Shown here piece after piece: positions 42,754-54,330 of a DNA stretch of 64,000 nt (position 1 is the stretch's first letter; each line of letters opens with the position of its first letter). Position numbers and translations under genes: made by a program. The DNA comes from Ligustrum vulgare. Taxonomy: Eukaryota > Streptophyta > Magnoliopsida > Lamiales > Oleaceae. The notes under the pieces were generated by a model. It did no database searches and was not told the origin of the DNA. It was given only the letters and a program-made list of their open reading frames with translations. Location: NCBI GenBank assembly GCA_963555705.1, contig OY743174.1, positions 58,240,234 to 58,304,233 on the forward strand, given 5' to 3'.

Positions 42754-45048
42754 CTATCCTTTAATGTTACTGCCTTCAGTTCGACATCGATTTCTCACAT
42801 ATCCTTTCAATATGCTCATGTATCTCTCAAATGGATACATATACCTCAAGAACACCGAACCACAGATCTTAACTTCTCTTACCAAGTTAACAAGTAAGTG
42901 CACCACAACGTCAAAAAATGATTGCGGAAAATACATTTCAAATTGACATAGAGTGATAACTATATCGGTCTGCAAATCGTCCAACGCCTCCGGATCAACA
43001 ACTTTACTAAAAATTGCGTTAAAGAAAAAACACTGTTTTATAACGACATGTCTAACGTGTTTTGGAAGTATGTCTTGAATTGCAACTGCTAACAAGTGTT
43101 GCATTAAGACATAACAATCATGAGACTTCATGCCAACCAATTTCAGGTCCTTCATCGACACAAGACTTTTGATGTTTGAAGAGTATCCAGATGGAACCTT
43201 AATAGCATGCAGACACTCACAAAAACTTGTTTTTTCTTTTCTAGATAAAGTATAGCAAGCTGGGGGTAAATAAGTAAGTTTTTCAGACTCTTGCGGTACT
43301 AACTGATCCCGTATCCCCATTTCTACCATGTCCATCCTGACTTTGATACCATCTTTCATCTTTCCTTGAATGTTCAATAATGTCCCAATGATGCTATCAC
43401 AAACATTTTTCTCCAATTACATTACATCAAGACAATGTCTTACTGATAAATGTTTCCAATAAGGTAGATCCCAGAATATGGACCTCTTCTTCCAAAGACT
43501 TTTCTGATGAGGCTTAAAAGGTTTTCCAAACAAAATATTAATATTTTTTACTCGTTCATATACCTCACCTCCTGTTAACGGCAAGCGAGCTGCTCGAGCC
43601 TCGACTTTTCCATTGAATGACTTTTTCTTCTTTCGATAAGGGTTGTCAGGAGGAAGAAATCCTCTATGACTCATAAAGATATTTTTCTTACAATTTTTTA
43701 ACCAGAGATCAATCGTGTCTTCTTCACACACGGGACGCGCTTTAGGTCCTTTGTTAGTATAACCCGACAAGTTACCATAAGCTGGAAAATCAGTTACAGT
43801 GCAAAAAATCATAGCACGTAAGGTGAAATTCATCTGACTATGTGCATCAAACACCGACACACCTTCATCCCATAACAGTCATAAATATTCAATTATTGGG
43901 ACTAGGTAAACATCTATGTCATTCCCCGGTTGTTTAGACCCTGATATTAACAAAGATAACATGATATACTTGCGCTTCATACATAACCAAGGAGGAAAAT
44001 TGTAAATCGTCAAAAGAACCGTCCAAGTGCTATGTCGACTACTCACGTTACCGTGCAGGTTCATCCTATCAGTACATAGTCTCAGCCTAAGATTTCTATC
44101 TTCGTCCCCAAATTCAGGAAACAGCCTATTAATGTTCCTCCATTGAGGAGAATCGACCACGTGTCTTAGTTTTCCATCTTCTTTTCTCCCGTCAGCATGC
44201 CACCGCAAGTTCTTTACATCTTTTGCATTGGCAAACAAACGTTTAAATCTTGGCATTACGGGTAAATACCATAACACCTTTGCCGGAGGAATTTTCTTAT
44301 CACCACAATTATCATTTACGTTCTTTCACTTATATTGTGATGCCCCACACTTTGGACATAGACGCAAGTCCTTGTAATCATTTCAATACAATATACAATC
44401 ATTTGGACATACATATATCCTCTCGATCTCCATATCCATTGGGCATAACAATTTCTTTGCTTCGTAGATTGGACTAGGAAGTTCGTTATCTTCCGGAAGC
44501 ATCTCTCGTAACAGTGCCAATAATTCCGTGAAACTCTAATCACTCCACATATTGTTTGCTTTCAAGTTATACAATTTCAGTACAACAGACAATTTTGTGA
44601 ATTTATTACAACCAGAAAACAAAGGTTTCTCAGAATCGTTGAACAAGCTATTTAATACATGAGGTTTTTCAATGGATTCCCCTTGTATATCACGCATCAT
44701 TTTATCTATCATATCATTATCATCATTTTCCACATCATTCTCACCAATATTGCTCAAATTATTCTCTTGCTGATCACCAACATCGTCACTAGTGCTTTTC
44801 CTGGGAAGCATATTCTCACCATGCCATATCCATCCTGCATAACCATCCTTAAACCCATGACGAATCAAATGACTCTTCACTTAATAATAACTACAGAACT
44901 TTCTCAGATTCTTACAATCATAATAAGGACACAAAATCATTGCTTCACATTTCTTTCTCTTGTGTTCATCCGCACATTTCATAAACTCTTCAACATCTTT
45001 TACATATTCATATCCATTACGTTTGCCACACATCCAACCTCGATCCAT
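42754..45048 (-). pseudogene. CACTA TNP2-type transposase, several stops
   Basis: Start MDRGWMCGKR (45048). Order of blocks: the transposase-associated domain (AMILCPYYDCKN, HLIRHGFKDGYAGWIWHGE); TNP2 (RIYVCPNDC-like region decayed, VLWYLPVMPRFKRLFA, LRWHADGRKEDGKLRHVVDS, FPPWLCMKRKYIML, SGSKQPGNDIDVYL, MIFCTVTDFPAYGNLSGY, HRGFLP); and DUF4218 at the end (LPKHVRHVVIKQCFFFNAIF, YMYPFERYMSILKGYVRN). Stops occur near 44880, 44330, 43875 and 43417, several in otherwise well-kept blocks. Length and order are those of a full TNP2. Catalyses cut-and-paste of CACTA elements when intact. Confidence 0.9.
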
Positions 45049-45705
45049 ATCTAATGACCTATATGTGAAGATATAATTAAAAAAAAATTATTAGTTTTGA
45101 GTTAATATTTTTCAGGATACAACCTTAAACCAACTATATATTAATAATTGAAATTAAATACGATAATTTATTAGGTTGAAAACTTCATAATTTTATTAGG
45201 ATGATTGTATTCTATGTAGTTATTTATTTACTATGGTCAATTCTGTACTAGTGAAAATCACTTTAAATTATAATTTTCATTTTTTATTTACAAAATCTTA
45301 CAAAAATTTCGGCAAAACCTCCCTTATAAATTAGACTTAGCCAACCCGTAGAAAAAATCAAAATGCCACAATAAACCAAAATGTTCAACCTCGACATATT
45401 CAAAACTCAAATACAACTCCAATCAAACTTTAACATCATCAACTACTCCAAGATTAATTCAAAATCCATTCTCAATTCCTAAAAAGTCAAGTTAAGATTT
45501 CATAACTTAACATTTCATAATTTTAATATAACTCCAATAATTCAAATATTACAATATGTCCATCTACTAGCTCAAAATTAACAATATAAAATTAACATCC
45601 AAACTAAACTAATAAAAAAGGCATTTAAATCAATTAGCATATAAAATCATAAATTCAATCAAAAACTAACAAATTAAATCAATTAACTATTTGAAATACC
45701 AATTA

Positions 45706-45858
45706 TATATGTGTGTGTGTGTGTGTGTGTGTGAAACGTTTATACATATTAACATGTAATTAACAAATTTATATCTATATTAACATGTATATACTAACAA
45801 ATATATATACATGTATATTAACATTTAATCTACAAATTTATATTAACATGTATATACT

Positions 45859-45920
<62 letters not shown>

Positions 45921-45943
45921 TATTTACATTTAATCGAAAAATT

Positions 45944-45977
<34 letters not shown>

Positions 45978-46062
45978 TATATGTATGTGTGTGTACTAAC
46001 AAAGATATAGACATATACAAAGATATATATATATACACGCATATACACACATATACACACAC
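45706..46062. repeat. TG, TA and CA microsatellites in CACTA element 2
   Basis: (tg)n at 45708-45733, (ta)n at 45863-45914 and several shorter TA/CA/TATG runs to 46062. Long open frames across it are artefacts of the repeat. Confidence 0.9.
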
Positions 46063-46451
46063 ATGAGGAGGTGGTTCTTACAATGTAGGAGGAAGGGGCG
46101 GGTAGAGGTGGAGGCGCGGTTGAGAGAAGGAGGGAGCGAGGCGCGAAGTGAGCTGAAGAAATTATGAAATGAACTGAATTGGTGGGTATAAAAAAATCGG
46201 CCTTTGCGCGTCGGTTTCTCAAAGCCAATTTTTTGCCTCGGTTCTTGCTGAACCGACGCGCAAAATATTTTCAAAAATTTCACCGCCCTTTTATACGCGT
46301 CGATTTTAAAAACCGACGTGTATTCCCACTTTTTTTGTCTTGTTTTGTACTAGTGATAAATCCATAAAAGTCAATAAAATCCATTAAAAAAAAGTCATTT
46401 AAAAAAAGTCTTTAAATGTCTTTTTGAAATCCCAATTGAATAAACCTCCCT

Positions 46452-47017
46452 AAGTATTTGTTATTTTGATTTTTAGATAAGTACTACTCTTTTTTACTGA
46501 ATTTTTTTTTTTTTTTTTTGGGAAACTTATGCTAGATTTTTTGTATGAATGCTTTTGTTTATTATATGATTATTAATGCTATGTTATGGACTTATGGTGA
46601 AACTGCTTGGGCATTGATTGTTCCGCCCCTTGAGAAAGTATGTGAGAGGATCGATGTTCAGTAGAAGTAGGGTTAAAGCAGCCACAACACGTCTCCCTTT
46701 ACTTGGTAGGGCTAACTAATATGGGGCTGTGTCAAATGTTCTTTAATAGCCAATGTTTTTATTTTGGTAATATTTTGTCCAATTTTTCAATTTTTAACAA
46801 TCACGAAGTTGAAATTTGCAATATTGAAAAGCAGAAAATAATAGAATTATCAAGAAACATATAGCTGCAAGAGGATAATACAAGTTGATGTAAAAAATAA
46901 AATAAAAAGTATGATAGATCAAGATATTGCTCAAATGATAAGAGCGAAGTCTTCTCAGATCATTAAACTTGGATTAGAGAATTTAAAAGGAAATGATGAA
47001 TTAAAAAATGCTTGCAT
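46452..47017. repeat. Segmental duplication, copy 2 (left part)
   Basis: Matches 34545 to about 35460 minus the 334-bp hAT insert. It breaks off at 47017-47022, the insertion point of copia element C, and resumes at 63309. Confidence 0.9.
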
Positions 47018-47022
47018 ACTCC

Positions 47023-47256
47023 TGTAAGGATATTAATCAATCGTGTGGGCTTATATGTGAATTATTGTGTATTGAATAAAATGATATCAATTTTGGTTAA
47101 GCCCATTTAAAGTGATCTAATAAGGATTTTATATATATCGGGCTTAAATGCATCTAAAATAATGTATAAGCTTTTATGTGTAGATACCAGGCCATTACCT
47201 AATTCATGATGGGCCGGATTAGGTTAACTAGAAATTCAGAATATAAAGTCGGTTAT
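47023..47256 (+). repeat. Element C 5' LTR, part 1
   Basis: Matches 62851-63084. Ends with the target copy gttat (47252-47256) of element B. The rest of this LTR is at 57279-57508. Confidence 0.9.
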
Positions 47257-50204
47257 TGTAATACCGCTTTTTCGTTTTACGTGCTTTCTTGGATTTCGCG
47301 TAATTTTTTCTATTAATGTCTCTATTAATCATTTTTGACATTATTATTGTTGATATTTATTTGAATTATTTTGCAGTGGGAGGAATGGGACGCCGTCTCG
47401 TTCAATGTGCCAAATATGTCAATTAAAAGTTTATAAATCGTCTACATGAAATTTTATGCCTAATAATTTATTTTAATTGTTACTTACCAAATTCTATTTT
47501 TTTATTGAGTAATAATTTGCCTAAATTGCATAAATTGAAATTGTCGAGTTTAGTGGCACTTTGAATTTAATTGAGGGTTGGGGGCTTAAATTGCCAAATT
47601 AAGAGAGTTTGGGGTTGATTTGTAAATTACCCAAAATTTATACTAAACCTAACCTAATAACCCTCAAACCCGTCCCTCACTCACGCTCTCTCTCACTCTC
47701 ACGCCACTCTCTGTCTCGGTATCTCTCTCTCTCGCCGCTCACACTCAAGCTTCCGTCTCTCTCGCCTCTCACCAAACCGCAACCTCTCGCCGGCAACGTC
47801 GCCTGCACCACCCGTCGCCGACCGTCGGTCACCAACCTAACACGGTAACACACTACTTCCCTCGATCGCGCACCCACACTCACAAGACACAACACACCCG
47901 CGGGCTGCACACAACACACACACACACACACTCGAAAACATGTATATAATGATGTGTGTGTATCTATATATTATACATATATGTGATTTTTTTTTACATT
48001 GGGTGATAGTTAAATTTCAAAATTTTAAAATGCTAAAATTCAGATTGGGGGTAACGTTTATATGTGTGTGTATATAGTTATACATACATATTTATATAAT
48101 TCATATTTGAAGTTTTTAAGAATTTATGATTTTAATTGTGTTAACTTACTGTTTGAACCTAATTGTTAATCTGTAAAGGTGAAATTTGAGATATGAGTAA
48201 TGTATAATTATGTATGTGTGTGTGTACTTTTCAGATTTATGAGTTCATAGAATTGATTAGTTTAGTTAAATTTCTAACTGAATTGGAATTTGTAATGTAT
48301 TTTCAGATTTAGGAAATTTAGTCTTAATTAGTTTAACGGAAAAATTTGATTTTTGGTTAGTTAATTTGATGTTATCTTTATAATTTCAAAATTTGGAGCA
48401 AAATTATGTAAATGTGCACTAATTTAGAATTTCAATTAATGAGGTGATTTTTAATCCAATTTTTAGCGTATGTGTTTGGCTTATGGTTATTACTTTCAGA
48501 CTTTCGAAATTTATGAAATTTGTAGTTTAAATTGACTGTTATAGTAAAGTTGAATAAATGGTGATTTCCAAATTACGAATAGTTAGAATGCTTATTGGAA
48601 TTGTCTCTGTGAAATTTGAGTTGTGATGAATATTCCATAACTTTGACCCCTTTGTGTAATTCGATAAGTTAGATCTCGAATTTTTGCCATTTAAATTAAT
48701 CTCTTCTTCCTAATGTAGTATGATCCGTATTTGACATAGTTCAAGATCCCATTTAGTTTGAAATGTGAGTCACATGAAAGTCTCAACCTTATTTTAAAGT
48801 GTTAAAGGTGATTTTTGAACTAAAAGTATATTTTATTTAATGAATGAATATAATTAGGATTATTGGGCACATTGACGTGACGGGCATCTGAATCTCTTCC
48901 ACTTACAAATCAAGATAACGGTAAATGCTAAGGACGTCAGGTAAGTAAACTTCCCCCTATTTTCATAGAAGTTGAATGTAAATGTGAAAGTTATGTGTAA
49001 ATGACTGTCGTGCAACTTACTTGCCATGATGAATTGCATTCACATTATGAAAGCATATGTTATTGAGAAGAATGTTCAAACATGCACATTATCATGTCAT
49101 TGCATCATTAAGCATGCATTGGCATCGAAATGAGAAAGTCAAATGTTTTAATGAAAGGAATGTGTCACAGTGCAATTTTGTCAAAAATTATGTATCCCAA
49201 GTTTTTGAAAGAATGGGTGTACTTCTATGTCATGAAAGGTCCGAGTGGGAAATGGGGCGCGGGGGACCGGCGTACCCGAATGTAATGAGCCGCTTTGCGG
49301 TGGAATGAATGTAATGAGCCGCTTTGCGGTGGGAAAGTGAATGTTAAACCGCTTTGCGGTGGAAATGCGTATTTAATCTGGTTCCAAATAAGAATGGCCC
49401 ACTGTTATCTGATTGACTAGAAGTTACACCAAGTGAGCTCACGATGGAATGAAGTGAAAGTTTTGAAATGTCAAGTGAAAGCTTGAAAAGTTTGAAAGTT
49501 TTGAAAGGTTAAAGTGAATGGGGATACATATTTCAAAGTTTAAAGCATTTCATGTCATAAGCATGCATTCATGCATAAAGTTTACTTACTGAGCTTTAGC
49601 TCACCCCAATCCCTCCCCAACATTTCAGGTGATGAAAGTTAGGTGATCCGAGGAGAGCACTTGGTGACAGACTCAGGCTACACCGCTTCAAGTTTTTAAA
49701 GAAAATAAAGTTAAATTTTGAAGTTAATTAAGTTTATAATTAATTATTTCTTAATTCATTCATTTTATGTTGATAATTGTTTGGTTGAGATTAGTTTTAA
49801 ATTAGTTATGGAAATTTCTAATATTGGTTATATTATCACTTATTGCACTTAATTGAAGCTTATTAATACAAAATGTTGTGTTGAGGAGTTTGGGGATTGA
49901 GTTTGAAATAATGTGGTGATGTTGGAGTTTGAAGTAGAATTGAGGTTGTATGTTGAATATTGGATTTCTATTTGAGTTGAGTTTATGTTGTAAAATGGTT
50001 TTGATGTCCCCCTACAGGTTGGTTAAGTCCAATTTATAGAGGAGACTCTGTCGAAATTTCTATAAGATTTTAAAAATAGAAAATAAAAAGGTTGAAGTTT
50101 TTAAATGATTTGTTTTCCGCATTTTAAACGTTTTAAATTCCGCATTTAATGTGAATGGAAGTTAACACGCCTAGGTTTAAGGTTTTGAAACTTGGGGTGT
50201 TACA
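47257..50204 (+). repeat. Element B 5' LTR
   Basis: 2948 bp. Contains a CT-rich block (47640-47860), short TG/CA runs near 47.92 kb and 48.2 kb, and three ccgctttgcgg hairpin motifs at 49288-49360. Confidence 0.95.
49285..49362 (+). repeat. Three CCGCTTTGCGG hairpin motifs in element B LTR
   Basis: accgc/gccgc-ttt-gcggt occurs three times at 25-30-bp spacing (repeated at 56359-56436). Each can form a 4-5-bp stem with a TTT loop. Confidence 0.75.
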
Positions 50205-50689
50205 TTTTTGGTATCAGAGCTAAGAGTTTTAAAAGCGATTCTGTAGACTTTTAAAACTTATTTGAAAATGCTTCGGGTACTGAGTCACGCCTCAAGTGCT
50301 TCTCCCTCGATCATCTGGTAAGTTAATTTTTGTTTAAATTATGAAATGTTAATTGATATGACAATTATTGCAAATTCTTGCATGTTAATGTGTAATGTCG
50401 GAAAGTGAAAGGTTAAGAATGTTGTCAGTGATTATGACGAGTATATCTTGGTTATGTAAATGAGGAAGTGAGAAAGTAATGGTTATTAAAAATTTGGGTG
50501 CCGTTTATTAGATCTTTTCGTGAAATAAGAAATGGATATGAATGGTATATCGGCACGAGAGTATACAATGTCCAAACGAGAAGTTGAGAAGTCATCGAAC
50601 TTAATATTAAGCACTGATCGTATTTGATCTCGGGACTACCCACTCATTTGATAGTCCAATAGTTATAGGAAAATTGATTTACCCATTTC

Positions 50690-51330
50690 AATAGCTGGAG
50701 ACCAAGTTTATATTGTCAACGCCATTTGAAGAATTGTTGAACTAAAGTTATGTGTTGAGAAATGTCCCAATCATGGTGAATGGGAAGGAGTAGATGATGG
50801 ATTTCATAACACTGAATACCCACAAACTTGATGTCATACTAGGAATGAGATGATTATTATGGTATAAGGTTTCAATCACTGGCTACGTTAAGGTGGTATC
50901 TGAACCTCCAAATGAAACCCTTTTTCGCCTTGTTGAGGTAAAGGTAGAACTTTTCATATCGATATTATCAGTGATGAATGCTCGTCAATTGATGAATAAG
51001 AGTTATTAGGCCTACCTAGTTGCAATAATTGAAGTGTCTAAGGTGAATACTTCTCTCGAACAAATTTCAGTTATTCGAGAATGACTAAAAATGTTCTCAG
51101 AAAATCTTTGTGATTTACCGCCTAAAAGAGAAATTGAATTCGTCATCGATTAAGTGCACAACTCTAGTATCCAAGGTATAATGTCGGATGGCTCCTTCGT
51201 AACTTAAGAGAGCTCAAAGTGCAACTATAGAATCTCGTAGACAAAGGTTTTGTTCGATCTAGCTTTTTGCCATGAGGTGCTCAGGAGCTATACATGAAGA
51301 AGAAAGATGGTTTTATGAGACTTTGCATAA
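50690..51330 (+). pseudogene. Element B protease/RT start relic
   Basis: Frames with stops read a retroviral-type protease tail (CPIMVNGKE, DFITLNTHKLDVILGM) and then the gypsy RT entry (LPPKREIEFVID, MSDGSFV-like, KVLFDL). The coding sequence then ends abruptly near 51330 and non-coding backbone follows. Confidence 0.75.
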
Positions 51331-53640
51331 CTGAAATTAGACATGGCAAAACCAGTTTTATGAAGTTGTGAAGAGATGTTGAGATTATAAGTGATATGAT
51401 TTTATTGAGACTTTTATGAGAAGAACTATGAAATTAGAGGTTTAAAGATTTGATTCTTAATTATTGGGAATTAAGGAATGGATATTGTGTTTGAGTAAGT
51501 GAATTATTCCTCTATTTTGAGAGAAATTTATTATGTAGTTTGGTCTTGTGATTAAATTTTGGGAATATGATTTGTGGCATATATTTATAAGTATGAGTAG
51601 TCTTTTGAACCAACTAATGTATTGAAGGAAGTGAGATATTGATATTGGAAATTATGATTTGAAATTGTTATGTTGAGGAATTATGGATTGGTTTTCTGGG
51701 ATATCAAGGTATACATGAAGTTATGTGATGATTTGATCCATACATTGGGAAATGAGAAGTTATATTTTGAAAAGATGGGTGAAGATAAGTATTATGGCGT
51801 TATTGGGAAGAATCTTAATTATTCTTGGGAACTGATTGATCACTAGTAAGGAATGATCACTTGTATTGGAGAGTATTATAAATTATGAGGATATAAGATA
51901 ATATTGTTGATTTATTTTGGAATTTGATCGGGAAGATATGTTAAAGATAAGCTGATGATATTATGTTGATTGTGAATAATATGTTATTGGATATACTACA
52001 TAGAGAGAATATTCAGGTAATTTCTATCGTTTTAATTATTTTGGTGATATTTGGTGATAAAGAAGTTTTAGAGATGACAAATTATTATGGTTAGGTATGT
52101 TTTTAAAGAAATAGTAAAGATTTATTGAAATTGGAGAGAATTTTTCCATGGGCTTACAGAGATTAGTGAAGAGACGTGATGTCATTTAGGTTATTGAATA
52201 ATGACTTAAGTGATCAGCAAATATTCTTTATACAGAGTTTAGAGGCTATGTTGAGAGCTTGCATTTTAGACCTTTGTGATGGTTAGGAAAACCATTTACC
52301 GTCTGTTGAATTTACATGTAATGTGATTATTGGGATTAGTCAGTTACCATGAATGGGAGATATTAAAAATATTTTATGGTGAGATGCCTTAGAGGAGTAA
52401 CCACTTATTCAAAGTGAGAAATTGGGGACATGCGATTGAATGTTTGGGATTATGTGAGATAATGATTGTCATAAGGTCAATTGTATATAAAAGGTATAAT
52501 AGATGATTGTAAGGAATAATGTGATGATGAGAACTGAAGGTGATAATGTATTGAAATTATGAAATAAGTTGACCATCCATGAATAAGTTATGTTGTATTT
52601 GGTTCTAAGTGGAAATTCAAAGAATGATGAATCTTAGTCATGGAAAATGAATCAGGATTTCCTCATAATGTGAATGATTCACTGATGTACATTAAGTTTT
52701 CAATATTGATGAAAGAAACTTTATCAGGTCCTAGATTTGTACAAGTATTGCAGAAGTAATGCATCTGATCGGAGGAAGGTTTATGATAGTACATACCATG
52801 AAATTGTGGAGATTATTATTGATGGTATCTTGATTCAAAAATAAGAAATGAAATTTTAGGCAATTGTCCTTGTGGATAGGATTTATGGAAAATGAGAATA
52901 AGACTTCACAATGATTATTTATTGTGGAGTAGTGTGCAGAAAGAGTGACAATGGTAGGATCCAGATTTATTGAGTTTGAGAGATTGATATATAATCTTAG
53001 TGAGCATATTGACGTATAAGGTTTGTGTGAAGGATATGATGGTTATTATGTTGTAATCTCAGAGAGATTGATATGATTATTTGAGGTCAGTTGTGTGGCT
53101 TTACTTATAATGGGATTGTATCTTTGGGTTAAGTAAACTTGATGAGGAATTCTATATGAATCACAAAAGTCTTACTCATTAGTAATAGGTCAATGATTTA
53201 TTTATAAAATACTTGGTTAGAGTATTGTTATGATGATTTTGAAAGCATGGATTCTTAAATTAGTACTTTGGCTTTAGTTTTAAGATGAGTGTATGGTGCT
53301 GAATACTTGATTACAATATATAAGTATGGATTACAGGATTTAAGTTGATCCTTTGATTTTAAAAGAAATGTCAGCATGTTTAGAAAGGATTTCTTTTGTA
53401 AATCTTCCCAGAAAGATTCTGTCAAAGTTTTAGCATTTCTACTGTATACTTTGGTATGGACGTCAAGTTTCACTAATGTTGGATTATAAAGTCTTATTCT
53501 GGTCAATCTTCTTGATTTTAGTTTTAAGAATGTGATCAATCAATATATATATTAAAGTTTAGACGTTAGAATAGATCCTGTGAAAGGCTGGAAATAGAGA
53601 GTTAGTGAATGAATTCATAAGTGGGATAAAGTCGGTTGAT
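51330..53640 (+). other. Element B internal non-coding backbone
   Basis: About 2.3 kb, AT- and purine-rich on +, no open frames. 51340-51750 and about 51780-52130 are homologous to element A (- strand 10.4-9.95 kb and 7.55-7.3 kb), showing that the two elements share a non-autonomous backbone. Confidence 0.7.
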
Positions 53641-53649
53641 GGTCTCCTA

Positions 53650-54293
53650 CAACAATAACTATCAAACTTCGATCCGTATTGAGTACTATACGATAGAAAG
53701 TGTGGATTGTCATTTACGAGGGTGAGTTAGGAGAAAGAAAATTATTGGGTCCAGAAATAGTACAACAAACAACAAAAGTTATTGAAAAGATTCGTCAATG
53801 GATGAAAACTGCTAAGAGTGGACAGAAGAGCTATGCGGATAGAAGGAGGAAACCATTGGAATTCGTTGCAGGTGGCATGATCTTTTTGAAGGTAGCTTCG
53901 ATGAAAGGAGTTATGAGATTTGGAAGAAAGGAAAGTTTAGTCTGCGATTTGTTGGCCCCTTTGAGATACTTGAAAGGGTGGGTGACCTAGCTTATCAGGT
54001 TGCATTGCCACCGGCACTATCTGGGGGTTCATAACATATTTCACGTGTCAATGTTGAGGAAATATATTTCGGATCCTTCTCATATCCTCAGTTATGAGTC
54101 ATTAGATCTTCGTGAGGATCTAACTTACGAGGAATCACCTGTGAGGATCCTACTAAAGGCAGATAAGGAACTTAGGAGGAAGAAGGTAACTCTAGTTAAA
54201 GTCCTTTGGAGGAATCATGCAGTAGAAGAGGCTACTTGGGAACGCGAGGACGAAATGCGTGCCAAGTATCCACACCTTTTCGGTAAATTTTAA
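53650..54293 (+). pseudogene. Element B integrase C-terminus and chromodomain
   Basis: VQQTTKVIEKIRQWMKTAKS and GQKSYADRRRKPLEF, then a frameshift region, VHNIFHVSMLRKYISDPSH, and finally a well-kept chromodomain VKVLWRNHAVEEATWEREDE followed by MRAKYPHLF. Chromodomain spacing is that of Tekay/Del chromoviruses. Stops near 53990 prevent a continuous protein. Confidence 0.85.
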
Positions 54294-54330
54294 TTTCAAG
54301 GACGAAATTTCTTTTTAGGGGGTAAGGAAT

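Larger units (their letters stand above)
39401..46355 (-). mobile_element. CACTA element 2 (6.96 kb) with TNP2 and ULP1-like genes
   Basis: Starts CACTAGTACAGAAAG at 39401 and ends ...ttttgtactagtg at 46355, with ata duplicated on both sides. Subterminal regions carry repeats of (a)cgcgtcggtt and its complement (39.42-39.53 kb, 46.19-46.33 kb). Both genes are on -: TNP2 transposase (45048-42754) and a downstream ULP1-like gene (about 42660-39920). A solo LTR (40253-41147) sits in the second gene. Both genes have stops, so this copy is probably immobile on its own. Confidence 0.9.

Noticed and set aside
45785..46228. Tyr/Ile- and Cys/Val-rich ORFs on both strands
   Set aside because: Translations of TA, CA and TATG microsatellites.
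47609..47931. 79-aa and 84-aa ORFs (again at 54683-55005)
   Set aside because: CT-rich block within the LTRs of element B; no domain, duplicated only because the LTR is.
49057..49308. 83-aa ORF (again at 56131-56382)
   Set aside because: LTR sequence of element B; no domain.
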